Positions 27,659-37,096 of a stretch of 64,000 nt of DNA are shown here, piece after piece; within the stretch, counting starts at the first letter, position 1; each line of letters starts with the position of its first letter. The position numbers were made by a program, and so were the translations under genes. The notes under the pieces were generated by a model, which saw nothing but the letters and a program-made list of their open reading frames with translations, was not told the DNA's origin and did not search any database. This stretch comes from Candidatus Nitrosothermus koennekei. GTDB lineage: Archaea > Thermoproteota > Nitrososphaeria > Nitrososphaerales > Nitrosocaldaceae. The DNA is taken from contig JACAFH010000001.1 in assembly GCA_013538715.1 (NCBI GenBank), forward strand, positions 62,001-126,000, given 5' to 3'.

Positions 27659-28576
27659 CTACTCTAATAAATGAATAAAACCTTTCCTTCTTAATCTTCT
27701 AATCTTTTTATTCATTATATAAACACCTTTCCCTTCTTCTACTCTCCCAATTACTTTAACATTCATACTACTCATAACATAATCTAAATTCTCTTTAGGA
27801 AGAGTTGCTATTATCTCATATTCTTCTCCACTATCAAATATTAACTCCTCAGCATTGTATCCATTCACTATTGCAAATCTTTTTACATCGTCAGACGAAG
27901 GGATTTTATCTATTATGAAACATTTCTTACTAGAATCACTCAATTCATTAAGCGTTGCTGCTAATCCATCACTAGAATCCATCGATGAATTAACATATCC
28001 TACAATGTTAAGGAATTCTGTTCGAGGTTTTGGAAGAAGAATACTGTTTATTGCTACTCTCCTAAATCTAGGTTCTGCATCCGCATTGTTCATCAAAATT
28101 CTTAATCCTGCTCCTGTATAACCAAACAAACCAGTTGAGATTATAAGATCTCCAATTTGTGCATTATCCCTTCTTACAATCTTATCACTAATACCAGCCA
28201 TAACTACATCTATAATGAGATCTTCTCCTTCATTTGTATCTCCTCCAATTATTTTGATATCGAACTCCTTTTCTGCAACTTTAAAACCTTTAGCTAATTC
28301 ATTTATCTCTCTTCTAGTAAATTCTCTAGGGATTGCTAATGATATCAAAGTTGCAATAGGTTTTACGCCTTTACAAACCATGTCACTCATACTTGCTACT
28401 ATACTCTTTCTTGCTATCTGCCACAATCTCATATTTTTAGGCGCATCGGTCTTTCTTACAAGCATATCACATTTAAGAACTAAAAATTTATTACCCAATT
28501 TGATAAATGATACATCATCATGCTCTAGTGATAATACTTTTGTTAATATATCTATAATCTTCTTCTCATCTATCAT
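27659..28576 (-). CDS. thiL: Thiamine-monophosphate kinase
   Basis: Makes thiamine diphosphate from the monophosphate. 305 residues of the AIR synthase/PurM superfamily. Motifs: MLVRKTDAPKNMRLWQIARK with the substrate-contacting Asp, SDMVCKGVKPIATLIS, IIGGDTNEG, STGLFGYTGAGL, NSSMDSSDGLA and FDSGEEYEI. It complements thiC in the same window. Downstream it shares an operon with a zinc-ribbon gene. Confidence 0.92.
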   Translation of the reverse strand: MIDEKKIIDILTKVLSLEHDDVSFIKLGNKFLVLKCDMLVRKTDAPKNMRLWQIARKSIVASMSDMVCKGVKPIATLISLAIPREFTRREINELAKGFKVAEKEFDIKIIGGDTNEGEDLIIDVVMAGISDKIVRRDNAQIGDLIISTGLFGYTGAGLRILMNNADAEPRFRRVAINSILLPKPRTEFLNIVGYVNSSMDSSDGLAATLNELSDSSKKCFIIDKIPSSDDVKRFAIVNGYNAEELIFDSGEEYEIIATLPKENLDYVMSSMNVKVIGRVEEGKGVYIMNKKIRRLRRKGFIHLLE

Positions 28577-28650
28577 AATTTACTATAGTTAATAGATTAA
28601 TATAATGTTACAGATTAATATTTTAATAACGTATACTATTAATTATTATT

Positions 28651-29832
28651 ATGAATATTAAGAATATTGGTTTAAGGAATATAGAAGTAGCAGATACAAG
28701 AATATGCTTCATAGATGGAGAGAATGGATTATTAACATATAGAGGATTTAATATAAATGATTTAGTAAATAATTCAACATTTGAAGAGGTATCGTATCTA
28801 TTATTATACGATGAACTCCCATCTGCTCCTCAGCTAACAGAGTTTGATAAAAGACTAAAAGAAGCAAGGTCTCTCCCCAAGTCTATTATTAATTCTATGA
28901 TGGATAGAAAAAAGAACGCTTCTGTTATGGATGTATTACTTACATCAGAGATAATGCTAGCAGAATATGATGATATTAATGATACCAGTAAAGAGAGTGA
29001 GCTTAAAAGGGCAATAAATCTTATAGCAAAATTTCCAACTATAATAACTACATGGAATGCTATAAAGAATGGTAGAGAGATAATAGAGGCCGATCCTAGA
29101 CTTTCGCATGCAGCAAATTTCTTATATATGCTTCATGGAAGTAAACCATCTAAAGAATATGAAAGAATCATGGATATATTGCTACTTTTACATGCTGAGC
29201 ATAGTTTTAATGCATCTACATTTGCTGCTAGAGAAGTAGCATCTACTAAAGCACATATATATGCAAGTGTTGCAGCTGCAATAGCAGCATTATCTGGAGA
29301 ATTACATGGTGGAGCAAATATGAAAGTTATGGAGGCTTTGCTAGAGATTGGTAGTGTAGATAAGACTAATGAATGGGTCAAGGAGAAGGTTAGAAAAGGA
29401 GAAAGAATAATGGGTATGGGTCATGCAGTATATAAAACTGATGATCCGAGGGCTCTTATACTAAAAGAATTAAGTAAAAAATTATCAAAGGAGCTTAATA
29501 CACCATGGTATGAGATAACTAGAGTTATAGAAGAGACTTCAAAGAGAGAGATTAGAACATCAAAGGGAATAGATATCTATGCAAACGTAGATCTTTATAG
29601 TGCTTCAGTATTATATATGTTAGGTATACCTATAGAATTATTTACACCTGTTTTCGCTATAGGAAGAATTACTGGATGGTGTGCACATATCATAGAGGAG
29701 AAGTTTGCAGAAGCACAACCGAAACCTGTACTTTATAGACCATCAGCTGCATATATCGGTAGATATTGTGGAACGCATGGTTGTAAATATGTACCGTTAA
29801 AAGATAGAGGTATGAAAGAGATAAAAATATAA
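28651..29832 (+). CDS. gltA: Citrate synthase
   Basis: Condenses acetyl-CoA and oxaloacetate. 393 residues; short type of archaea and Gram-positive bacteria. Catalytic His and Asp motifs: LSGELHGGANMKVM, GMGHAVYKTDDPRA (active-site His) and the later NVDLYSASVLYMLGIP (active-site Asp). VARSAGWCAH is replaced by IGRITGWCAH. A 2-methylcitrate synthase function is possible but the context gives no support. An alcohol dehydrogenase gene follows after 25 bases. Confidence 0.93.
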   Translation: MNIKNIGLRNIEVADTRICFIDGENGLLTYRGFNINDLVNNSTFEEVSYLLLYDELPSAPQLTEFDKRLKEARSLPKSIINSMMDRKKNASVMDVLLTSEIMLAEYDDINDTSKESELKRAINLIAKFPTIITTWNAIKNGREIIEADPRLSHAANFLYMLHGSKPSKEYERIMDILLLLHAEHSFNASTFAAREVASTKAHIYASVAAAIAALSGELHGGANMKVMEALLEIGSVDKTNEWVKEKVRKGERIMGMGHAVYKTDDPRALILKELSKKLSKELNTPWYEITRVIEETSKREIRTSKGIDIYANVDLYSASVLYMLGIPIELFTPVFAIGRITGWCAHIIEEKFAEAQPKPVLYRPSAAYIGRYCGTHGCKYVPLKDRGMKEIKI

Positions 29833-29857
29833 TAATAAGTGAAGAGATTAGGAATAC

Positions 29858-30949
29858 GTGAAAGCAGCAGTATTAAGAGAAATAGGGAAGTTAACTATAG
29901 AAGATATAAAAGAACCGAAACCGTTGGATGATGAAGTATTAATTAGAGTTAATTCTATAGGGGTATGTCATACAGATCTTCATGTATTAAAAGGACATAT
30001 ACCATTTCCTTTACCAGCGGTTTTAGGTCATGAGGTTTCTGGTATAGTAGAAAAGGTAGGGAAGAACGTTAATAATGTACAAGTTGGTGATAAGGTAATA
30101 GGACCATTTATACTACCATGTGGTAAATGTAGATTATGTATAACTGGACAAGAAGATCTATGTGAAAGCTTTTACAACTATAATAGGTTAAAAGGTCTTT
30201 ATTACGATGGTAAGACGAGATTATATGATAAGAAAGGTAGCGATATTTATATGTATTCAATGGCTGCTCATGCTGAATATTCTGTAATACCATCGACGTC
30301 AGTCTTTAAGATACCAGATAGTTTGGATATTAGTATGGCTTCAATCTTAGGATGTGCTATAATGACTGCATATGGAGCATGCAGAAATACAGCACTAAGA
30401 CCAGCTGAGAAAGTTGCTGTATTTGGTGTTGGCGGAGTAGGAATAAACGTTGTACAAATAGCAAGTAGAGTATATAATAGCGATGTTATAGCAATAGATC
30501 TTAACGAGGAGAAGTTAAAACAAGCAAAAAGTATTGGTGCTATTAGTACAATAAATCCAAAAAATGAAGATGTAGTAAAGAGTTTATTAGAACTTACCGA
30601 TGGTAAAGGAGTAGATGCTGCAATTGAAGTTATAGGTATAAAGAGTACTATAGAAGCTGCTATAAGATCTGTAAGATCTGCAGGAAGAGTAACATTAGTA
30701 GGGTTATCATCAAAAGGTTCTGAGGCAAGTTTTGAGATAAACTCTCTAGTTAGAAGAGGTGTAAAGATAACAGGATCTTATGGTGGTAAACCAAGAATAG
30801 ACATGCCAGAAATAATCTCATTGGCAGATAAAGGTATTATAAACATTAAAGATTCTATATCTGCAAGATATAGATTAGAAGATATTAATGAGGCTTTTGA
30901 GAAGTTAGAGAAAGGAGAGATCTTAGGCAGAGCTATAATAAATATATAA
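29858..30949 (+). CDS. Zinc-dependent alcohol dehydrogenase family protein
   Basis: 363 residues of the medium-chain dehydrogenase family. Catalytic zinc ligands are in GVCHTDLHVLKG and LGHEVSGIVEKVG; structural zinc cysteines are in CGKCRLCITGQEDLCE (four Cys). The Rossmann nucleotide-binding segment is FGVGGVGINVVQIAS. GTG start 25 bases after the citrate synthase stop. The substrate is undetermined; alcohols, aldehydes or hydroxyacids are possible. In 3HP/4HB organisms such enzymes also serve as semialdehyde or enoyl reductases, but nothing here shows that. Confidence 0.88.
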   Translation: MKAAVLREIGKLTIEDIKEPKPLDDEVLIRVNSIGVCHTDLHVLKGHIPFPLPAVLGHEVSGIVEKVGKNVNNVQVGDKVIGPFILPCGKCRLCITGQEDLCESFYNYNRLKGLYYDGKTRLYDKKGSDIYMYSMAAHAEYSVIPSTSVFKIPDSLDISMASILGCAIMTAYGACRNTALRPAEKVAVFGVGGVGINVVQIASRVYNSDVIAIDLNEEKLKQAKSIGAISTINPKNEDVVKSLLELTDGKGVDAAIEVIGIKSTIEAAIRSVRSAGRVTLVGLSSKGSEASFEINSLVRRGVKITGSYGGKPRIDMPEIISLADKGIINIKDSISARYRLEDINEAFEKLEKGEILGRAIINI

Positions 30950-30986
30950 TAATTTTTATTATTTGATTATGCATACATGATGATCA

Positions 30987-32324
30987 ATGTTAGAGAGGAA
31001 TGCATTATTCATAAGTCTTTGTATGATAATTAGCGTAGCAGTAGGAGAGATAAGTATAGGAATTATCATCAATAGTATTGCTGTTATAAGTGATGGAACT
31101 CATGCTTTATTTGATGCAATTATAATAGCTTTGTTATTATTCATGTTAAGGTTTAGCGTAAAGCCTAGAGATTTAGAGCATACATATGGTCATGGAAGAT
31201 TAGAGACTATAGCAGTATTGATAGGAGGCATAATACTCTTCATAATCTCTGTAATAATAATAATGGAAGCAATAGGTCGTTTATTTGAGCATGTAACAAT
31301 CTCTAATCAGATAGGGATCTATGTTGTAATATATGCACTAATAATAGCATTGTTTAGAATTATAGTATTCAAAACTACAAATACTCATAGTAGAAGTATA
31401 AGTATAGGATTATATGACTCTATTGCAGATTTAGGATCATCTCTAAGTGCATTAATCGCATTATTACTTGTTAATTATGGTATCAATATTGCTGACAGTA
31501 TAGCATCTCTCTTCCTTGCTACTATGTTATTATATTTAACCACTCGTCTAACATATTCGTCGATAATGGAATTAACAGATGCTATAGATCCTATCCTTGT
31601 TAAAAAGACTAGAGATATCATAATGAGTATAGAAGGAGTAAGGGAATGTAAAGATCTTAGAATGAGAAGAGTCGGAAGAGAGATACTTGTAGATACGATC
31701 TTAACACTAGATAGTAATATATCATTTGTCAAAGCACATACTATAAGTAGTAAGATAGAGGAGAAAATAAAGAGCGGTATAAATGCTAGTATTGTAATGG
31801 TGCATTTTGAGCCAGAGAAGTATACTGAGATGGAGAATGTTATAAGAGATATAGCAATGGATATTGCAGGAGTTAAGAATATTCATAACATAATGATCTC
31901 TGATACAAAAGATGGAAAGATAATCTCTATGCATATTCAAGTAGATCGTAAACTTAGTCTTATAAAGGCTCATGCAATATCTGATGAGGTTGAGAGGGAA
32001 GTTAAGAATAGAATTAGAGCAAGCAGTGTAACAATCCATATAGAACCTTCTATAAGAGAGATGAAAGAGGTGAGAAGAATTGAGGAGCCAAATATAAGAG
32101 ATGTTATAAGAGATATAGCAAAAGAAGAGAAAATTAAGATTAATAGATTGGATATGTATGAAGTTAATAGGATAATAAGGATAGATATCAATTGTAGTAT
32201 GAATGATGATGCTAGCATAGAAGAGGTTCATGAGATTGTAACAAAATTTGAAAGAAGGATTAGAGATAGGTTTAATGCTATAGTAAACATACATACAGAA
32301 CCTAGTAATGTTAATCAGTTATAG
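30987..32324 (+). CDS. Cation diffusion facilitator with three cytosolic repeat domains
   Basis: 445 residues. Residues 1-190 hold six membrane helices with CDF metal-site motifs: ISDGTHALFDA (Asp36, His39, Asp43), EHTYGHGRLET after the second helix and LYDSIADLGS in the fifth. The rest is three consecutive copies of the CDF cytosolic dimerisation (ferredoxin-like) domain, about 195-280, 281-355 and 370-440. They end in VHFEPE, IHIEPS and IHTEPS respectively; most family members have one. Exports a divalent metal such as Zn, Mn, Fe or Co from the cytoplasm. No metal regulator is adjacent. Confidence 0.88.
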   Translation: MLERNALFISLCMIISVAVGEISIGIIINSIAVISDGTHALFDAIIIALLLFMLRFSVKPRDLEHTYGHGRLETIAVLIGGIILFIISVIIIMEAIGRLFEHVTISNQIGIYVVIYALIIALFRIIVFKTTNTHSRSISIGLYDSIADLGSSLSALIALLLVNYGINIADSIASLFLATMLLYLTTRLTYSSIMELTDAIDPILVKKTRDIIMSIEGVRECKDLRMRRVGREILVDTILTLDSNISFVKAHTISSKIEEKIKSGINASIVMVHFEPEKYTEMENVIRDIAMDIAGVKNIHNIMISDTKDGKIISMHIQVDRKLSLIKAHAISDEVEREVKNRIRASSVTIHIEPSIREMKEVRRIEEPNIRDVIRDIAKEEKIKINRLDMYEVNRIIRIDINCSMNDDASIEEVHEIVTKFERRIRDRFNAIVNIHTEPSNVNQL

Positions 32325-32381
32325 TATTGATAATTAAATTATCTATATAGATTTATATAGTAGTCTATAAGATTATTAATA

Positions 32382-33407
32382 ATGAGTAATATATGTTACA
32401 TAACACCACCTCACATACTTAGAGAAGTTATAAAACGTGGTAACGATAGACAAAGAGAATGGGCATTAAACACACTTATGTTATCAGAGAGATTTCGTGG
32501 TTCTAGACAGAGTATAAGTATAACAATGGTTTCAGAAGTAATAGAAGAGAAGAAGAGGTATGTCTATGATGCAAAGGGTGGTTACATACTTCCAGGAGTG
32601 CTAGTGCGTGAAGAAGGTGGTAAAGATTCTAATGATAAAACAGTAAATGAGGCTTATGATGGCGCTGGTGCTACATATGATCTCTTCAAGAATGTTTATG
32701 AGAGAAATTCTATAGACGATAGAGGTATGAGTATAATCTCTACTGTGCATTATGGTAAGGAGTATAATAATGCGTTCTGGGATGGGAGACAGATGGTATA
32801 TGGAGATGGAGATGGAGAGATCTTTAATAGATTCACAAAATCTATAGATGTAATAGCCCATGAACTAACTCATGGAATCACTCAATATGAAGCAGCATTA
32901 GTTTATTGGGATCAACCAGGAGCATTAAACGAACATATGTCAGATGTATTCGGTTCAATAGTTAAACAGTATGTGATGAATCAAAAGGTTGATGAAGCAG
33001 ATTGGCTTATTGGAGAGGGACTATTTACCTCAAAAGTTAATGGTATAGCATTACGTTCTATGAAGAAACCAGGTAGTGCATATGACGATCCAATACTTGG
33101 TAAAGATCCTCAACCATCACATATGAAAGATTATGTAGATACAAATGATGATAATGGAGGAGTTCATATAAACTCTGGAATACCAAATCATGCTTTTTAT
33201 CTTACTGCTATGGAATTAGGAGGATATTCATGGGAGAAGGCTGGTTTGATATGGTATATAGCATTAAGAGATCTACTCAGGCGTAGATCTAACTTTAAGC
33301 GTGCCGCACAAGTAACGTGTAAAGTAGCAGAGAGGATATTTGGAAAGAATAGTAAAGAGTATAATGCTGTGTACAATGGTTGGAAAGAAGTAGGTATAGA
33401 GATCTAA
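32382..33407 (+). CDS. M4 metallopeptidase, protealysin-like
   Basis: 341 residues of the thermolysin family: HELTHGITQYE (His160, Glu161, His164) and the third zinc ligand Glu184 in GALNEHMSDVFG, plus GGVHINSGIPNHAFY with the catalytic His. The short N-terminal propeptide (ICYITPPHILREVI...QREWALNTL) is the protealysin type. There is no signal peptide, so the protein is cytoplasmic or exported by another route. This subfamily is mostly bacterial, so transfer is likely. The usual small inhibitor gene (emfourin) next to bacterial protealysins is absent. Confidence 0.88.
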   Translation: MSNICYITPPHILREVIKRGNDRQREWALNTLMLSERFRGSRQSISITMVSEVIEEKKRYVYDAKGGYILPGVLVREEGGKDSNDKTVNEAYDGAGATYDLFKNVYERNSIDDRGMSIISTVHYGKEYNNAFWDGRQMVYGDGDGEIFNRFTKSIDVIAHELTHGITQYEAALVYWDQPGALNEHMSDVFGSIVKQYVMNQKVDEADWLIGEGLFTSKVNGIALRSMKKPGSAYDDPILGKDPQPSHMKDYVDTNDDNGGVHINSGIPNHAFYLTAMELGGYSWEKAGLIWYIALRDLLRRRSNFKRAAQVTCKVAERIFGKNSKEYNAVYNGWKEVGIEI

Positions 33408-33523
33408 AATATATCTTCTTATTATTTATAAAAAGTAATGCTTTGTTACATAATATGCATAATAGATGTGTTTATTATGAATCTTAACAGTAGATTAATG
33501 TATATAGATTAGAATCGATATGA

Positions 33524-34051
33524 TTACCATTCTTGAGGCATACTCTCAGAACGAGCTATTATCTTTAGCCTATTAACACCATCTATTCTTTCAATAAAGT
33601 TAGCGACAGCATTAGGAACTAATACTTTCCAATTTTGATCATTGATCATCATCTCCCTTATCTTACTAGCATTGAACTTATCCCGAGAGAAAGGTTTAAC
33701 ATCTTTAACTTTTGTATGATCCTTTAATAACATCTTAACATACTCGTTTCCGGAGTATACTATATCAAACTTTGGAAGATATGATGAGAGATGCAGAAAC
33801 CATCTTGTGTTATTCTCATCATTTATTATAGGTATTATATAGCATCTTGATATATCTACTAATGCTTCTTTCAATGCTTCATGGATCATCTCTATCCTCT
33901 CGCCAGCAGTAAATGGATCCTTAACAAGATAGTTAAATTGTGCACTTGCAACTGCTACTATAAGCTCATCACATTCATCTAATATACTCTTAGCTAGCAT
34001 CAAATGTCCATTGTGAAATGGTTGAAATCTTCCAATCAGTAATCCCCTCAT
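33524..34051 (-). CDS. nadM: Nicotinamide-nucleotide adenylyltransferase, archaeal
   Basis: Makes NAD from NMN and ATP. About 175 residues, archaeal size. The nucleotidyltransferase motif GRFQPFHNGHLMLAK (HxGH) is near the N-terminus, and the C-terminal SRDKFNASKIREMM matches ISSTxIR. The ATG at 34051 (MRGLLIGRFQPFH) fits the family better than the upstream TTG at 34057. Single gene. Confidence 0.92.
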   Translation of the reverse strand: MRGLLIGRFQPFHNGHLMLAKSILDECDELIVAVASAQFNYLVKDPFTAGERIEMIHEALKEALVDISRCYIIPIINDENNTRWFLHLSSYLPKFDIVYSGNEYVKMLLKDHTKVKDVKPFSRDKFNASKIREMMINDQNWKVLVPNAVANFIERIDGVNRLKIIARSESMPQEW

Positions 34052-34203
34052 ATACAATTTATTATACTAGGATCCTCTTAATATGTATAATTAAAAACGT
34101 AGAATCTACTCATTAATTGTGTATAGATATGATGCTTAAGAGATGGAATTATTAGAAGTTCTTACACTCCTAATTTACATATGTTAATCTTTGTATAGCT
34201 AAA

Positions 34204-36648
34204 TTATTTTTTAATACTATGAGTATTTCCAGATCTCTTATTTGAAGGATTCCATCTCTTGAGTAACAATGAACTGGATGTTACAGATATGGAACTTGCT
34301 GCCATTGCCAGACCAGCTAATGCGGGATAAAGGAGTCCCAAACCAGCGATTGGTATCAGTGCAGTATTGTATATGAACGCGTAAAACAGGTTCTGCCTGA
34401 TCTTACTCACAGTCTTTTTGCTTATCTCTATTGCAGCGACAACGTCTTTTAGGTCATCCCTCACGAGAACAACCTTTCCTGCTTCTAGCGCAACGTCAGT
34501 GCCACTACCAATTGCAATCCCTATATCAGCCTGTGTAAGAGCAGGGGCATCGTTTATCCCATCTCCAACCATCGCAACCTTCTTCCCTTCATCCTGCAGC
34601 TTCTTTATCACTTCTACTTTGTCAGAGGGCATCACATTTGCAATGACTCTATCTATACCGAGTTCATTCGCAATGGTTGCTGCAGTTCTTTCATTATCGC
34701 CTGTTAGCATGACGACTTCTATTCCCATGTTCCTTAATTCCTGTAAAGCTTCCTTTGCGTTTGGTTTTGGAGTATCAAGCAGAGCCATTACAGCGATAAC
34801 CTCTTTATCCAAAGAAACTAATACTGCAGTTTTACCCTGTTCTTGCAACTTTAGGATTGATTCTCTAGCTACTTGAATATCAATTCCCTCATTCTCCATC
34901 AATGCGGGGCTTCCAACTATCACAGTATTTCCATTGTATATTGCTTTCACACCTTTGCCTGGAATCGCAATGAATTCTGAAGGTTCACCAATTGTCAAGC
35001 CCATTTCTCTTGCCTTTTGTACTATAGACTTTGCCAATGGGTGTTCCGAGTTCCTTTCAGCTGTAGCAGCATACTCGAGAATCTTGTTATTTTGATCATC
35101 GAAACTTCTTCCTGTAGTGGTAACTATCTGCTTTAGAGGTATTATATCTGTTACTTCTGGTTTACCTCGAGTTAAGGTACCAGTCTTATCAAAAACAGCC
35201 ACTCTAATCTTTCCCATCAATTCAAGTGTATCACCACCTTTGAATATGATCCCATTTTGTGCACCTTTACTCATTCCAACCATAACAGCAGTTGGTGTAG
35301 CTAAACCTAATGCACAGGGACATGCCACGACAAGTATTGCTACTGCTGGAATTAGAGCATTAGCAAAGTGTTCTCCTGATACTAAGAAATACCAAGTCAA
35401 GAATGTGCCTAATGCAATTCCAATTACAATGAAAGCAAAATAACCTGCAACTTTATCCACAAGCCTCTGCATCGGAGGCTTTCTGCCCATTGCATCTTCA
35501 ACAAGTTTTACTACTTGTGCAAGAAAAGTATCGCTTCCTACTTTTGCAGCCTTGATTACTAGAGCACCTTCCTTGTTAACAGTACCTCCTATCACTTCAT
35601 CTCCAAACTTTTTACTAACAGGTACAGATTCTCCAGTTACCATAGATTCATCAACTGCAGAATATCCATCAACAACTACGCTATCAACAGGAATCCTTTC
35701 TCCAGGCTTTACAACTATCAAATCCCCAACCTGTATGAGTTCTACGGGAACTTCAACCTCCTCGCCATTCTTCTTAACTCTTGCAATCTTTGGCTGTAAT
35801 TCTAACATCTTTCTAATGGTTGACGATGCTTTACCTTTAGTTTTGTTTTCAAGATACTTCCCAAGGATTATGAAAGTTATCACGACAGTAGCAGCATCGT
35901 AATAGATGTTGTGCCAAAGTGGTGTTGGGAATGTATTAAACACACTGAACAGATATGCTGCAGTCGTTCCAGTAACAACTAGAGTATCCATATTTGCAGA
36001 TTTCATCTTCGCTATTCTATACGCTCCAATGTAGAATCTACTACCAGTTACGAACTGAACTATTGTTGCGCATGTAAATATTATATAAGCAGCCATAATT
36101 GAGCCCGCAACAGGTATGAAAGAAAAGTATTCGGGATAACCTAATAATACAACAGGAATGGTGAAGATGACTCCTATGATAAATAACTTCTTTAGCCTTC
36201 TAGCCTCAACTTCTTCTACTGAAGCAGAAAGATCCTCGCTAAGAACTTGGTAACCACTATTGTTAAGAATTTGCCGTATATCAGAAAGCGAAAGCAAAGC
36301 GGGATTATATTCAAGTAAAATCTGTCCGTTGCCATAATTAACTGAAGCGAATCTTACACCTTCAAGTCTTCTAAGCCGTTTTTCCAGCCTGTCTGCATCG
36401 CTTGAATCAGTTATACCACCTACCTTTATCGTGAGCTTCTCATATACAACTATGTAGCCAACTTCCTCTATTGACCTCTCTATCTTTGATAAATCTATTA
36501 TAGAGGGGTCATATTCTAATATAGCCTTACCTGAACCTAGATTAACTTCACATCTATTAACACCATCTAGATCAGACAAATAATCTTGAATAGCGACTAC
36601 ACATCCTGCACAATGCATACCGCCAATCTTTAATGCTACCCTTCTCAT
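34204..36648 (-). CDS. copA: Copper-translocating P1B-type ATPase
   Basis: Exports Cu(I). 814 residues: heavy-metal domain 1 with GMHCAGC (Cys13, Cys16), and domain 2 (about 70-135) where the metal motif is degenerate (GGITDSSDAD, no Cys). Eight membrane helices follow, with CPC at 443-445, the phosphorylated Asp487 in DKTGT, the SEHPLA nucleotide-binding motif and VGDGINDAPAL. The gene is visibly less AT-rich than its neighbours: sample lines give 43-50% GC against about 32% in nadM and below 20% upstream. It uses more C- and G-ending codons, a sign of recent acquisition or codon selection. TATA-like TATTTAAATA at 36672-36681 precedes the ATG. Confidence 0.95.
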   Translation of the reverse strand: MRRVALKIGGMHCAGCVVAIQDYLSDLDGVNRCEVNLGSGKAILEYDPSIIDLSKIERSIEEVGYIVVYEKLTIKVGGITDSSDADRLEKRLRRLEGVRFASVNYGNGQILLEYNPALLSLSDIRQILNNSGYQVLSEDLSASVEEVEARRLKKLFIIGVIFTIPVVLLGYPEYFSFIPVAGSIMAAYIIFTCATIVQFVTGSRFYIGAYRIAKMKSANMDTLVVTGTTAAYLFSVFNTFPTPLWHNIYYDAATVVITFIILGKYLENKTKGKASSTIRKMLELQPKIARVKKNGEEVEVPVELIQVGDLIVVKPGERIPVDSVVVDGYSAVDESMVTGESVPVSKKFGDEVIGGTVNKEGALVIKAAKVGSDTFLAQVVKLVEDAMGRKPPMQRLVDKVAGYFAFIVIGIALGTFLTWYFLVSGEHFANALIPAVAILVVACPCALGLATPTAVMVGMSKGAQNGIIFKGGDTLELMGKIRVAVFDKTGTLTRGKPEVTDIIPLKQIVTTTGRSFDDQNNKILEYAATAERNSEHPLAKSIVQKAREMGLTIGEPSEFIAIPGKGVKAIYNGNTVIVGSPALMENEGIDIQVARESILKLQEQGKTAVLVSLDKEVIAVMALLDTPKPNAKEALQELRNMGIEVVMLTGDNERTAATIANELGIDRVIANVMPSDKVEVIKKLQDEGKKVAMVGDGINDAPALTQADIGIAIGSGTDVALEAGKVVLVRDDLKDVVAAIEISKKTVSKIRQNLFYAFIYNTALIPIAGLGLLYPALAGLAMAASSISVTSSSLLLKRWNPSNKRSGNTHSIKK

Positions 36649-37096
36649 ATTATATTAATTAGTTATTTAACTATTTAAATACTAATGATATTTTTGATAT
36701 AAGGTGATATAGTTTATTATTTAAAAATTAAGATTATAAATCTCATTAATTCAATATTATTTATATATTATTTGTGTATAATAGAAATTGTGTATTTATG
36801 TTGGTTAGTCTTTATAATTCATACTTATTAGATAATATATATTCAAGATTATTAATAATTATATCATAAGCATATAATTTATGTTAGTTATTTAATCATT
36901 TAACTTCTATAATATAAAAAATAGCTATTACATAATATATTGTATAATTCAGATATATATTACGATTAAAGCTAGAATAGAGATATTAATAAAATCAAAA
37001 GATTACTCAATCCTATATATGTATAAATAGTTTAATCACATATCTATTATTGTGCTAATAGATATAAATCATGTATTTTATTATTAATCACCAGTA
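36649..37096. promoter_or_regulatory. AT-rich divergent intergenic region with a direct repeat
   Basis: Around 450 bases with very low GC between copA (minus) and the HExxH gene (plus). No gene. The sequence TTAGTTATTTAA occurs at 36659-36670, at the copA start, and again at 36884-36895, each followed by a similar YATTTAA stretch. The first copy overlaps the copA promoter. On the right, TAGATATAAATC at about 37060-37071 is a TATA box 27 bases before the TTG at 37097. Confidence 0.4.

Noticed and set aside
31722-32294. 190-codon ORF antisense to the CDF gene
   Set aside because: Tyr/Asn/Ile-rich shadow frame without family resemblance.
34418-34876. 152-codon ORF on the plus strand inside copA
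   Set aside because: Antisense shadow of a strongly conserved gene; Ser/Thr-rich composition and no motif.
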